Shown here: positions 1-8,020 of the stretch, piece by piece
How positions within the stretch are numbered: position 1 is the stretch's first letter
Layout of the letters: every line of letters starts with the position of its first letter
Assembly: GCA_934454585.1 (NCBI GenBank)
Contig: CAKSFP010000006.1
Location: forward strand, 54,177 to 118,176
Direction of reading: 5' to 3'
DNA length: 64,000 bases
Source: an uncultured Clostridia bacterium
Lineage (GTDB): Bacteria; Bacillota; Clostridia; UMGS1810
Notes under the pieces: generated by a model
What the model was told of the DNA's origin: nothing
Databases searched by the model: none
Seen by the model: only the letters and a program-made list of their open reading frames with translations
Program-made: the position numbers and the translations under genes

Positions 1-136
1 CGATGATTTCGCATATGACATAACAGATGAAATACAAACAGCCGAAAACAGCATCAAAATACCGTTTTCGGCCGTAGATAAGCTTTGCGTTTCCAAAGAT
101 AAATCCGAGCCGGGTTTGCTCATTAAAATAAAATAA
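1..136 (+). CDS. C-terminal fragment of an unidentified protein
   Basis: An open frame enters from the left edge of the window (codons start at base 2) and stops at TAA 134-136, giving 44 residues that end GLLIKIK. The fragment is too short to assign to a family. It converges with the DUF4886 gene on the other strand, leaving only 19 bp between the stop codons. The neighbouring carbohydrate genes make a carbohydrate-related product possible, but this is a guess. Confidence 0.55.
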   Translation, partial: DDFAYDITDEIQTAENSIKIPFSAVDKLCVSKDKSEPGLLIKIK

Positions 137-155
137 TTTTTGCGGCACAAAAAAT

Positions 156-887
156 TTATTTATTCAAGGTTCCGTCAACGATTTTTTGCACTTTCAAAGC
201 GGTTTCGGGATCAACAGTTTCGTCAAAATCGCAGAAAGAATTTCCGATGATGTCCTTCCCGGTGAGCTTTTTGTACCAAGTGAGAGCCAATGCATATCTG
301 CCCAAGCCGAGGTTTGCGTGATAGGTGTCGCGGTGAACTTTCATTCCCTCTTTTGAGAGTTCGCCGAATACCTCTCCGCACGGAATTATTCCGGCGGCAT
401 TTATGTCGGCCGCCGCAGCCGCATATGCCGATTCGAGATCCGCAAGCATTTCTTCGGGTTTTTTGTAGCCCAATTCGTCGCACAGCCTTGCGCTGTCTTT
501 TTCGTAGCTCCAGGTTTGGTGCATAAACAGCTTGGCTTTCGGCGCATATTTATGTATATAGTCCGCCAGACTGTTCAGATACGGCTGATATGTGTCATAG
601 TTCGGCGCAAGATTGCTGACCTGCTGGAGCGTTATCACATCCCATCCGCCCCAAGCCTCTGACAGGATGGCTTCTTTAATTGAAACGCAGAATCCCGTCG
701 GTTCGCCGTTGAACTGCAAGGCATAGCTTTTTGAGTTTTCAAGCATATTTGTGTAGTGAACAGACAGCGGGCAGCCGCCGATATACAAATTAACAACTTT
801 CATGTTTGTTCCGTCCGCTTTTGCAACGCCGTGCAGGTATCTTGAAGCGTCTTCCGAAAAACTGTTTCCGATTGATAATACTTTCAT
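156..887 (-). CDS. DUF4886 / SGNH-hydrolase-like protein
   Basis: This 243-residue cytoplasmic protein has no signal peptide. It opens with MKVLSIGNSFSEDA, the GNS(F)S block typical of DUF4886 proteins, which are related to SGNH/GDSL esterases. A C-terminal D-x-x-H pair (RDTYHANLG, about residues 195-203) fits the Asp-His part of an SGNH triad. In the family Ser10 would be the nucleophile. Family members often sit in polysaccharide-utilisation loci, and here a GH78 rhamnosidase gene is divergent to it, so a deacetylase or esterase role on plant or bacterial glycans is plausible but inferred. No strong Shine-Dalgarno precedes the ATG. The fold assignment is good; the substrate is unknown. Confidence 0.8.
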   Translation of the reverse strand: MKVLSIGNSFSEDASRYLHGVAKADGTNMKVVNLYIGGCPLSVHYTNMLENSKSYALQFNGEPTGFCVSIKEAILSEAWGGWDVITLQQVSNLAPNYDTYQPYLNSLADYIHKYAPKAKLFMHQTWSYEKDSARLCDELGYKKPEEMLADLESAYAAAAADINAAGIIPCGEVFGELSKEGMKVHRDTYHANLGLGRYALALTWYKKLTGKDIIGNSFCDFDETVDPETALKVQKIVDGTLNK

Positions 888-918
888 TTTGTCGTCAACT
901 TCATGCTATTTCTGATTA

Positions 919-947
919 ATTTTATCAATATCGGCATGAATTGTCAA
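919..947 (-). promoter_or_regulatory. Sigma-A-type promoter for the DUF4886 gene
   Basis: On the minus strand TTGACA (942-947) is followed after 17 bp by TAAAAT (919-924), about 30 bp upstream of the start codon. It lies back-to-back with the promoter of the GH78 gene. Confidence 0.65.
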
Positions 948-975
948 GTTTTTCACGGTTAAATTCAAGTTTTTC

Positions 976-1003
976 TTGACTATTTTCGCGATGATGATAT
1001 AAT
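976..1003 (+). promoter_or_regulatory. Sigma-A-type promoter for the GH78 gene
   Basis: TTGACT (976-981), a 16-bp spacer, then TATAAT (998-1003), about 50 bp before the start codon. A good ribosome site (gaaggag) precedes ATG 1056. The two genes share about 170 bp of divergent regulatory DNA. A tcaagttttt-type motif is repeated in it (945-954, 966-975). Confidence 0.65.
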
Positions 1004-1055
1004 GGGAGTGTTGATAAAAACAATCGGATAAATTACCCGAGAAGGAGATCTGTAA

Positions 1056-2729
1056 ATGAGTTTTGATAAATTTACTTACAGCAGTGAAAAAAACACTGTA
1101 ATCAAAAAATTCCTTGTGCCGCAGCGAATTGTGGCTTGCAAAGATACCGATAATGAAAATATGCTTTTGTGTGACACACCGCGCCAGTCTGCACCCCGTG
1201 CGGAAAACTGCACCACTGTGCGCCGCGGCGGCTATGTTCTGCTTGATTTCGGCTGCGAGTTTCAGGGCGGCATAGACCTCACCGTCCAGGTGGCAACTCC
1301 GCGTTCGCGCATCAGGATTGTTTTCGGCGAGAGCGTGTCCGAGGCACTGTCGTCAATCGGCGTGAAAAACGCTACAAACAACCATTCCGTGCGTGACATG
1401 ATTGTGGAGACCTGCTCCATGTCGAGCATGCGATACGGCAACACCGGTTTCCGTTTTGTCAAGATAGAGCCGATAGACAATGATATTCTCATACGCGGCG
1501 TCAAGGGTGTCTTTGAGTATAAGGATCTTGAGTATAAGGGCAGTTTTGAGTGCAGTGATGCTCTGCTAAACACCATATGGAATACTGCGGCGTACACCGT
1601 GCACCTTAATATGCAGGACTACATCTGGGACGGCATAAAGCGTGACCGCCTTGTTTGGATCGGTGATATGCACCCTGAAGTGTCTACAATAACATCCGTA
1701 TTCGGATATGATGCAAGTGTGGAAAAGAGTCTTGACTACATAAGAGATGAAACACCGCTCAACCGCGATTTTGCGCACGATGACGATGCGTGCTGGATGA
1801 ACACTCTGCCAAGCTACACACTCTGGTGGATAAAGATTCACCGCGACTGGTACTATCAGAACGGAAGCAAAGAATATCTCAATCAACAGAAAGACTATAT
1901 GTATGCGGCGGCAAAGCTGATTTTGCCGCGGATTCACGATGACGGCAGTCTCGATTTTCCGTCATATTTCGTTGACTGGAGTTCCAAGGACACCCCGGCA
2001 GAAGAACCGGGTTTCCGCGGATGCCTTGTGCTTGCGCTCAAGGCGGCGGCAGAGATTTTCGACATCTACGGAGATGACGGCATGAGCAAAAAATGCCTCG
2101 ATAAAATCGCCTGTGTTGCCAAGATACTGCCCGATTTTTCGTCAAACAAGCAGATGGCGGCAATCGTGTCTCTCGCCGGCCTTGCTGACAGCAAAGCTGT
2201 GTCGGACGGTGTGATAAAGAAAGATCTTCTGCAAGGTTTGTCAACTTTCTACGGCTACTATGTACTGCATGCCCTGGCAAAGAGCGGCGACACACAGGCA
2301 GCGATAGATGTCATGCGCGGATTCTGGGGTGCCATGCTTCGCTTTGGCGCGACGACATTCTGGGAGGATTTTGACATCAGGTGGATAGAGAATGCCGCAC
2401 CGATAGACGACATTGTGCCCGAGGGCAAGGCTGATATCCACGGCGACTACGGAAAATTCTGCTACACTCAGTTGCGCCACAGCCTGTGCCACGGCTGGGC
2501 GAGCGGACCGGCGCCGTTTATGACAAAACACATACTCGGAGTCGGCATTGCCGAACCGGGATGCAGAAAACTTGTCATCACTCCGCACATGGGCGACCTT
2601 GAGTGGGTGCGCGGCACCTATCCCACTCCCTACGGAACGGTGACGATAGAGCACAGGAAAGAGAATGGAAAAATCGTGAGCAAGATAGATGTTCCCGATG
2701 AAATTACAGTTGAGGTGAATAACGGATGA
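1056..2729 (+). CDS. Alpha-L-rhamnosidase-type glycoside hydrolase (GH78)
   Basis: A 557-residue protein with the layout of the GH78 (Bac_rhamnosid) family: an N-terminal beta-sandwich region (about 1-150), then an (alpha/alpha)6 barrel carrying WDGIKRDRLVWIGDMHPE at about residues 190-207, which holds the family's catalytic acidic residues. It ends in a short beta domain with the family-like VTIEHRKENGKIVSK. GH78 enzymes release terminal alpha-L-rhamnose. At 557 residues it is shorter than many GH78 enzymes (often 800-1000), lacking extra carbohydrate-binding modules. There is no signal peptide, so it should act on imported oligosaccharides. The stop codon overlaps the next start (ATGA), so the two genes are co-translated. 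Exact linkage specificity cannot be read. Confidence 0.88.
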   Translation: MSFDKFTYSSEKNTVIKKFLVPQRIVACKDTDNENMLLCDTPRQSAPRAENCTTVRRGGYVLLDFGCEFQGGIDLTVQVATPRSRIRIVFGESVSEALSSIGVKNATNNHSVRDMIVETCSMSSMRYGNTGFRFVKIEPIDNDILIRGVKGVFEYKDLEYKGSFECSDALLNTIWNTAAYTVHLNMQDYIWDGIKRDRLVWIGDMHPEVSTITSVFGYDASVEKSLDYIRDETPLNRDFAHDDDACWMNTLPSYTLWWIKIHRDWYYQNGSKEYLNQQKDYMYAAAKLILPRIHDDGSLDFPSYFVDWSSKDTPAEEPGFRGCLVLALKAAAEIFDIYGDDGMSKKCLDKIACVAKILPDFSSNKQMAAIVSLAGLADSKAVSDGVIKKDLLQGLSTFYGYYVLHALAKSGDTQAAIDVMRGFWGAMLRFGATTFWEDFDIRWIENAAPIDDIVPEGKADIHGDYGKFCYTQLRHSLCHGWASGPAPFMTKHILGVGIAEPGCRKLVITPHMGDLEWVRGTYPTPYGTVTIEHRKENGKIVSKIDVPDEITVEVNNG

Positions 2730-4132
2730 AAAAATATATTGACAGCTCGGTAAATATCGATGCGGTTAAAACCTGCATGAAAAATCTTATTGACATAAAC
2801 AGTGTGCCGCACACCCTGTCAGTGCACACGGCGGATGGAAAAAAGCTCCTCGAAATTTCGCCCGAACCTTATTCGGCGGATGATGTAACCGAGGTGTATT
2901 CCCTCAGCAAGACTTTCATGTCCACTGTTGCCGGCATAGCGTGGGATTTGGGACTGTTCTCGCTTGACGACAGGATTGTGGACATCTTCCCCGACAAAGT
3001 GCCGGAGCACATCTCGGATAACTTGGGCAAGATGACCGTCAAAAACATCCTCTCCATGAACAGCGGTCACGAATCGTGCCGCATGGGATTTATGAAACAC
3101 TCCGACGATGTGGTGAAAGAGTTTCTGCGCCATGATCCCCCGTATGAGCCTGGCACTCATTTTGCCTATAACACGGGCGCTACCTGTGTTGCTGCGGCGG
3201 TGATAGAGCGCATCACCGGCAGAGATTTCTTCGACTTTGCGAGCGAATATCTTTTCTTGCCGCTCGGCATAACGGATGTCTATTGGTCAAAGTGTGAGGA
3301 CGGCACCTGCGAGGGCGGCGTCGGCTTGCACATCAGCGCGCGCAGCATTGCCAAACTCGGCATTATGTACTTAAACAACGGTGTGTACAACGGCAGACGA
3401 ATTCTCTCCAAGGAGTGGATAGATATTGCCACTTCGTCTATATCGGACAACAGCGGCAACGGTGACCAAAACTGGTGTTCCGGTTACGGCTTGCAGATAT
3501 GGCGCAACTGCACGGGCGGTTACCGCGGTGACGGTGCTTTCGGCCAATTCTGCGTGGTCCTCCCCGAGAGCGGAGTTGTGGTCACTATGACCACCTTGTC
3601 TCTGTGTACGGATGTGGAACTCAAACATCTCATAGAGCTTGGTGAGAACATACTTGCCAAAGGCGGCAGCAGCGGAGATATTGAAGATTTCGATTTTGCG
3701 CCGACGGGCGGCGAGCCTGTGCCGAGCGAGCTTTTGGGCACATACAGGCTCTGCGACAATCTGTGCGGATTTACTTTCTTAAACATTGCACAAGAGGACG
3801 GCAGACTGGAGCTTGCGTTCTTTGACGGCGAGGAGATGCAGAAAATATCTGCCGGCAACGGAGAGTGGGTTTACTCGGAATATTGGGCGGCAAACAGGAC
3901 GCCGAAACTTGGCGACATCATGTCTGCGAATAAATATGAGTTGCTTGCCGTTATGTCAAGTTATCGGTTCCATGACGGCAAGATTATTGTGGAATCGAGA
4001 TATATCAGCAATCCTCACAACGAGACTGTGACTCTCGCATTTGACGGCGGCAGTCTGAGAATTGTCATTGACGAGAATAACGATAACAGACAGTTGCTCG
4101 CAACAGATAGATTTTTCGGAAAAAGGATATAG
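2726..4132 (+). CDS. Serine hydrolase of the beta-lactamase / class C family
   Basis: 468 residues. The S-x-x-K motif is SLSK at residues 59-62, and a Y-N pair (HFAYNTG, about 148) matches the second class C motif. The barrel of the beta-lactamase fold occupies roughly 1-330, with a lipocalin-like C-terminal tail. No signal peptide is visible, so it is probably a cytoplasmic esterase or peptidase rather than a resistance enzyme. It overlaps the GH78 stop by 4 bp, which implies joint expression. A role in removing acyl groups from rhamnosylated substrates is an inference from context only. Confidence 0.82.
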   Translation: MKKYIDSSVNIDAVKTCMKNLIDINSVPHTLSVHTADGKKLLEISPEPYSADDVTEVYSLSKTFMSTVAGIAWDLGLFSLDDRIVDIFPDKVPEHISDNLGKMTVKNILSMNSGHESCRMGFMKHSDDVVKEFLRHDPPYEPGTHFAYNTGATCVAAAVIERITGRDFFDFASEYLFLPLGITDVYWSKCEDGTCEGGVGLHISARSIAKLGIMYLNNGVYNGRRILSKEWIDIATSSISDNSGNGDQNWCSGYGLQIWRNCTGGYRGDGAFGQFCVVLPESGVVVTMTTLSLCTDVELKHLIELGENILAKGGSSGDIEDFDFAPTGGEPVPSELLGTYRLCDNLCGFTFLNIAQEDGRLELAFFDGEEMQKISAGNGEWVYSEYWAANRTPKLGDIMSANKYELLAVMSSYRFHDGKIIVESRYISNPHNETVTLAFDGGSLRIVIDENNDNRQLLATDRFFGKRI

Positions 4133-4149
4133 GTAACTAAAAATATTTT

Positions 4150-4207
4150 GCGGGGGTATATTATAATTTGCGTGAATCGGTTCATGCAGATTATAATATA
4201 CCTCCGC
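4150..4207. terminator. Long inverted repeat between convergent genes
   Basis: Arms 4150-4167 and 4190-4207 are 18 bp with a single G-T wobble, and the loop itself can pair further (tgaa/ttca). It lies between the stop codons of the serine hydrolase and the diguanylate cyclase genes. There is no clear U-tract on either side, so it may be a bidirectional terminator or a 3'-end stabiliser. Confidence 0.55.
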
Positions 4208-4225
4208 CTTTGGAATACGCCAGGA

Positions 4226-5584
4226 TTACCCGTTTATCATATAGCAAGCTTTTCCGCGGCTCTTTGCTTCATACAGTGCCGCATCGGCGCTTTCCATAAG
4301 CGACGGCAAATCGGTCGGGCGGGAATATCTGCACACACCTATGCTGCAGCTTATCCGGTGCGGTTCTGCCGCAACGGTCGATATCTCGCTTAAAAACCTG
4401 TCAAGTATCATCTCAACTTCGCGCCGCTCAATCGGCTCTTTTATAATTGCAGAAAACTCGTCTCCGCCGAGTCTTCCGGCAAGTCCGTAATCGTCGAACA
4501 CTTTTTTCATTACGGTTGCGACGCTGCGGAGTACCTTGTCACCTGTTGCATGACCGAAAGTATCGTTTATTCCCTTGAAGTCATCTACATCTATGAATAA
4601 AAACCATCCGTTCGATGGTGAGGTATCTTTGCTTAAAAACTCCTCGCAGCAGTCAAGGAATATTTTGCGTCCCATTATACCTGTTACAGTGTCAAATTCG
4701 CCGAGAAATTTTTGATAAGTTGTGTATCTGTTGTCAAGCACAAGTATGACAATTGATATTACATCGAGCGCTATCACCGCAAACATGAACTGAATTTGCA
4801 GGTGGATCAGGTCTGCGTTTATCGCACTATCTACCTCCAAATCATGCCGTTCGAGCATATATGATGTGCGCTGAGAGAAATACAGTGTCGCAAACATAGT
4901 CATAGCCACCAAAAATATAGTAAACACCGAGTGCATGGTGTGTTTTTTCGGCGGGTCAATGTAATTTTCGTGGGCTTTGTCAATGCTGTTTTTGAATTTT
5001 TGCACACGGTCGGAATTGTAAATTCGTTGAATAGTGTTTACCAGGGAAATGCACAGTATTATCAGCGCAATGTCGCCGAGACGAAAGTGAAAGGTGGATG
5101 TCCAGTTATAGCCGGACTGAGGAAAGAATATACCCATGGCAAGGTATACAAAAAATGCGTGAAGTCTTGTCGAAACAGCCGTGCCGAGAGTTGTCCACAG
5201 TTTGGTATGGCGGCTCTTTTTTGCAGCAAAAAATATTAATCCCATCACAAGACCGAAAACGGTTCTTGAAATAAGGGATACGAATATGCTGCCGAGCGGG
5301 TTGCCGCTGAGAACGGGAGAAAATATCATATCGGACGGCATTACATAGTGTGCCGACGACTTGTACATGCTTGCCAGACCGAAAGCCACACCGATAACCG
5401 TCGATTGCGCCGTCCCGAGCAGGCACGCGGCAATGAGGATCGGTATGTATGCAAATGTGACCGATATCGGCGGCACATGAATATATCCCAGGAATGTGAA
5501 TGACATCAGTACCTCAAGACAGACAAGAACAATGAAAATATATGTGTCAAATACAGATTTTTTCCCGGATTTTGCGCACTTCAT
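4226..5584 (-). CDS. Membrane diguanylate cyclase with ECF-S-like N-terminal domain
   Basis: The C-terminal third (about residues 290-450) is a GGDEF domain with an intact GGDEF core (GRLGGDEFSA, near residue 375), so it should make cyclic di-GMP from two GTP. No RxxD inhibitory site is seen just upstream. The first roughly 150 residues form several membrane helices and read like a small-molecule S component of an ECF transporter (IPILIAACLLG, then SPVLSGNPLGSIFVSLISR). Two more helices follow (about 215 and 255). I chose the ATG at 5584 (MKCAKSGKK) rather than the ATG at 5599, because gaggag sits 7 bp before it; the earlier ATG has no ribosome site and lies in the mobile-element target duplication. 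The role of the S-like part as ligand sensor is inferred. Confidence 0.85.
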   Translation of the reverse strand: MKCAKSGKKSVFDTYIFIVLVCLEVLMSFTFLGYIHVPPISVTFAYIPILIAACLLGTAQSTVIGVAFGLASMYKSSAHYVMPSDMIFSPVLSGNPLGSIFVSLISRTVFGLVMGLIFFAAKKSRHTKLWTTLGTAVSTRLHAFFVYLAMGIFFPQSGYNWTSTFHFRLGDIALIILCISLVNTIQRIYNSDRVQKFKNSIDKAHENYIDPPKKHTMHSVFTIFLVAMTMFATLYFSQRTSYMLERHDLEVDSAINADLIHLQIQFMFAVIALDVISIVILVLDNRYTTYQKFLGEFDTVTGIMGRKIFLDCCEEFLSKDTSPSNGWFLFIDVDDFKGINDTFGHATGDKVLRSVATVMKKVFDDYGLAGRLGGDEFSAIIKEPIERREVEMILDRFLSEISTVAAEPHRISCSIGVCRYSRPTDLPSLMESADAALYEAKSRGKACYMING

Positions 5585-5598
5585 GACCAATCTCCTCA

Positions 5599-5889
5599 TA
5601 ATGTATTTTTATAGCCGTTTGTAAAATTACTAAAATGCACATCTTAGGCACATTTCAATTGCATAAACAAGTTTGGTTTTCTCCACTTTATGAATCCCAC
5701 CACCGCTAACGCGGTCCCCCTCCCTTTAAGGCAAGGGAGGCTTTCTCCATCAGCACAAACTGTCGACCGAGCGAAAGGCTCCCTTGCTAAAGGGAGCTGT
5801 CACCGTAGGTGACTGAGGGATTCAAAAAAATGCAAAAAGTTATCCACATTTTTTAGTTCGTTATTTTACAATCACCTAATGTATTTTTA
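5599..5889. mobile_element. MITE-like element copy 1 with 13-bp target-site duplication
   Basis: The element body is 5612-5876 (265 bp), flanked by the exact 13-bp direct repeat TAATGTATTTTTA at 5599-5611 and 5877-5889. Near-terminal inverted repeats are ttgtaaaattac (5619-5630) and its near-complement at 5860-5871. Internally it carries large pairing segments (ctccctttaaggcaagggag; gctcccttgctaaagggagc) and a caccgtaggtg hairpin. It has no coding capacity. A second copy lies at 22304-22610 with a different 13-bp duplication. The extreme ends do not match each other. It sits between the promoter and ribosome site of the diguanylate cyclase gene. Confidence 0.88.
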
Positions 5890-5911
5890 GACAATGCAAG
5901 TTCACTGTGAC

Positions 5912-5940
5912 AGTATATCACATTTTTTGTGTTTTTTCAA
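5912..5940 (-). promoter_or_regulatory. Extended -10 promoter of the diguanylate cyclase gene
   Basis: On the minus strand TTGAAA (5935-5940), 17 bp, TATACT (5912-5917) with TG one base ahead of the -10. The mobile element lies downstream of it, so the transcript from this promoter now has a leader of about 320 nt including the folded element; without the insertion the leader would be about 40 nt. Confidence 0.65.
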
Positions 5941-6035
5941 GTTTTTCAAATTAATGAATACTCCGATTTTTTTGAGGGTATTTTTTTGATGCAAAATCCG
6001 ACAGTAAATTGACGCTATCCAAGTCTTTTTTGTTG

Positions 6036-6064
6036 TTGACTATTTGCCGAAACGGTGTTAAAAT
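6036..6064 (+). promoter_or_regulatory. Sigma-A-type promoter for the VanZ-like gene
   Basis: TTGACT (6036-6041), 17-bp spacer, TAAAAT (6059-6064), about 20 bp before the start codon. It probably also drives the nucleotidyltransferase gene, which begins one base after the VanZ stop. Confidence 0.65.
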
Positions 6065-6087
6065 GAGTATATGATTTTGCGGAGGCG

Positions 6088-6570
6088 GTGAGAGTAATAG
6101 AAAAGAGAATTGTTGTCAGAATTGCGGCAATCGCGCTTTTTGTGTGCACTGCCGTTGCGATATTCATATTTTCGTCTCAGCCCCAGGAGCTTTCCGATTC
6201 GGTCAGTACGAAGGTGAGCGATGCCGTGCAGGACAGTCCGCTCAAGGTGATGACTCCGCCGAAGGTAGGCAAGTTCAGCGTGCCTTTTCGCAAATATGCA
6301 CATATGTATCTCTATGCGCTTTTGGGTGCGTGTGCGGCAACGGCGATGCTTACACTGCGTACAAAAATTTATATTAAAATTCCCTCGGCGCTGCTCGTCT
6401 GCTTTGCATATGCGGCGAGCGATGAGTTTCATCAGCGTTTTGTGGATGGGCGTTCGTGCGAGTGGCGCGATATAGGGTTTGATTCCATAGGCTACGGCGC
6501 AGGCATTTTGCTTGTGTTGCTGCTTTGGTATATATGCAGTAAATATATAAAATTACTTTGGAGGAAATGA
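6088..6570 (+). CDS. VanZ-like membrane protein
   Basis: 160 residues with four hydrophobic segments (about 10-30, 75-95, 105-125, 138-155). The VanZ-family hallmarks are present: FSSQ after helix 1, RKYAHMYLYALLG before helix 2, and YAASDEFHQRFVDGRSCEW followed by RDIGFDSIG. VanZ proteins are integral membrane proteins linked to low-level teicoplanin resistance in one system, but most homologues, including such lone ones, have no known function. The start is GTG 6088, and the ggagg motif is only 2 bases ahead of it, closer than usual. It is followed after 1 bp by the nucleotidyltransferase gene. Confidence 0.85.
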   Translation: MRVIEKRIVVRIAAIALFVCTAVAIFIFSSQPQELSDSVSTKVSDAVQDSPLKVMTPPKVGKFSVPFRKYAHMYLYALLGACAATAMLTLRTKIYIKIPSALLVCFAYAASDEFHQRFVDGRSCEWRDIGFDSIGYGAGILLVLLLWYICSKYIKLLWRK

Positions 6571-6571
6571 A

Positions 6572-7492
6572 ATGAAAACTACATTGGTGATAATGGCGGC
6601 AGGTATCGGTTCAAGATTTGGCGGAGGCATAAAACAGCTTGCTCCCGTGGGCCCGAGCGGCGAGATAATCATGGATTACTCAATCCACGATGCTCTCAAA
6701 GCAGGGTTTGACAAGATCGTATTCATCATCAGACATGACATTGCAGATGACTTTGAAGAAATCATAGGAAAAAGGATAAAAAAGGTGTGCGAGGTCGAGT
6801 ATGCCTACCAGGAGGCGGACGATCTGCCGGGCGGTTTCGCAAAACCCGAGGACAGGAAGAAGCCCTGGGGCACGGGTCAGGCGATACTTGCATGCAAGAA
6901 CATTGTGAAAGAGCCTTTTGCAATAATCAATGCAGACGACTACTACGGTAAAGAGGCGTTCAAGCTGGTGCATGATTTTTTGGTTGAGCCGCATGGCGGT
7001 GACAAACTCGATTTTTGCATGGCGGGGTTCATCCTCAAGAACACCCTTTCGGATAACGGCGGCGTAACGCGCGGTGTGTGCACCGTGGATGAAAATGAGA
7101 ATCTTGTCGATGTCACCGAGACATACAATATAGTAAAAAAAGACGGCGGCGCTTATGTTGCGGCGGATGACGGAAGTTTTGAGAAGATTGACGAGATGTC
7201 TCATGTTTCCATGAATATGTGGGGAGTGACCCCGGCGCTTTTCCCGGTTCTCGAGAGCGGATTTTCGGATTTTCTTAAAGACGGCGGCATAGATAACTTA
7301 AAGAGTGAGTATCTTTTGCCGGATGTTATAGACAAGCTTGTAAAGAGCGATAAGGCAAGCGTTAAGGTGCTCGAGACGCGCGACAAGTGGTTCGGTGTGA
7401 CCTACAAAGAGGACAGACAGAGCGTTGAGGACGCTTTTGCAAAACTCATTGCCGAAGGAGTGTACAGCAAGAATCTTTACGAGGGTTGTTAG
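6572..7492 (+). CDS. Sugar-phosphate-type nucleotidyltransferase
   Basis: 306 residues with an N-terminal NTP-transferase Rossmann fold. The signature is MAAGIGSRFGGGIKQL at residues 8-23, with a conserved K for triphosphate binding, then an IINADDYYG metal-binding Asp segment (about 118-126). Such enzymes couple a sugar 1-phosphate (or a similar phosphate) to an NTP, releasing pyrophosphate. The GGGIKQ variant and the compact length fit a family of uncharacterised nucleotidyltransferases common in Clostridia rather than RmlA or GalU, so I give no symbol. It is co-transcribed with the VanZ-like gene. Confidence 0.8.
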   Translation: MKTTLVIMAAGIGSRFGGGIKQLAPVGPSGEIIMDYSIHDALKAGFDKIVFIIRHDIADDFEEIIGKRIKKVCEVEYAYQEADDLPGGFAKPEDRKKPWGTGQAILACKNIVKEPFAIINADDYYGKEAFKLVHDFLVEPHGGDKLDFCMAGFILKNTLSDNGGVTRGVCTVDENENLVDVTETYNIVKKDGGAYVAADDGSFEKIDEMSHVSMNMWGVTPALFPVLESGFSDFLKDGGIDNLKSEYLLPDVIDKLVKSDKASVKVLETRDKWFGVTYKEDRQSVEDAFAKLIAEGVYSKNLYEGC

Positions 7493-7530
7493 AATAAAAA
7501 ACACATACACAGACAGTAAAATATACATTC
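7491..7530. repeat. Single arm of a dispersed palindromic repeat (unit A)
   Basis: The motif agaataaaaaacacatacac at 7491-7510 followed by agacagtaaaatatac also occurs, in one or both orientations, at 24341-24370 and 25438-25521, with a weaker relative at 44666-44722. It overlaps the stop codon of the nucleotidyltransferase gene. Confidence 0.5.
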
Positions 7531-7586
7531 TGTTGCCTGATGTCCGTATGATGACAATGTAATTTATGTAAACTCATAAAAAACCC

Positions 7587-7615
7587 TTGCATTATTTATT
7601 TCTTTGTGATATAAT
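7587..7615 (+). promoter_or_regulatory. Promoter of the rplU-prp-rpmA operon
   Basis: TTGCAT (7587-7592), 17-bp spacer, TATAAT (7610-7615) preceded by TG, an extended -10 site. Transcription should start near 7622, leaving a leader of about 90 nt. Confidence 0.7.
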
Positions 7616-7619
7616 TGTA

Positions 7620-7709
7620 CGGTAACCGCACCGGATTGGTCGTAAACTATGCCGCAAACGCAGCATATACCATGCCCGGGCGAGATTGGATGAGGGAGGT
7701 GCTTTTACA
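7620..7709 (+). ncRNA. Candidate L21 leader (ribosomal-protein leader RNA)
   Basis: The stretch from the predicted transcription start to the rplU ribosome site (gggaggt, 7694-7700) is GC-richer than its surroundings and can fold (for example gccgcaaacgcagc and catgcccgggcgag). Its place directly before rplU matches the known Firmicute L21 leader, which regulates this operon. I assign it by position and foldability; I did not match it to the consensus. Confidence 0.4.
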
Positions 7710-8018
7710 ATGTATGCAGTAATTGAAACAGGCGGAAAGCAGTACAAAGTTTCCGAGGGAGATGTTCTCTTTGTTGAGAAACTCGGTGCGGCTGAAGGCG
7801 ACGCAGTTAAGTTTGACAAGGTTTTGGCAGTAGGCGGTGAGCAGACCGTTTTCGGTACACCCGTTGTTGAGGGCGCAAGCGTTGATGCCAAGGTTCTTGC
7901 TAACGGTAAGAATAAGAAGGTCATTGTTTTCAAATATAAGCCTAAAAAGGGTTATAAGAAAAAACAGGGTCACAGACAGCCTTACACAAAGGTTGTTATC
8001 GAAAAGATCAATGCGTAA
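7710..8018 (+). CDS. rplU: Large-subunit ribosomal protein L21 (bL21)
   Basis: 102 residues beginning [14 protein letters not shown], the conserved bL21 N-terminus; the C-terminal half has the basic [19 protein letters not shown] block that binds 23S rRNA. The start at 7710 is fixed by gggaggt nine bases upstream; an in-frame ATG at 7686 has no such support and would add eight non-conserved residues. It is the first gene of the classic L21-Prp-L27 operon, with 2 bp to the next gene. Confidence 0.97.
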   Translation: MYAVIETGGKQYKVSEGDVLFVEKLGAAEGDAVKFDKVLAVGGEQTVFGTPVVEGASVDAKVLANGKNKKVIVFKYKPKKGYKKKQGHRQPYTKVVIEKINA

Positions 8019-8020
8019 TC

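Noticed and set aside
5830..5860. DnaA-box-like sequence (ttatccaca) in element copy 1
   Set aside because: It is a single site inside a mobile element, changed to ttatccgca in copy 2, with no dnaA/dnaN genes or cluster of boxes nearby, so it is not an origin.
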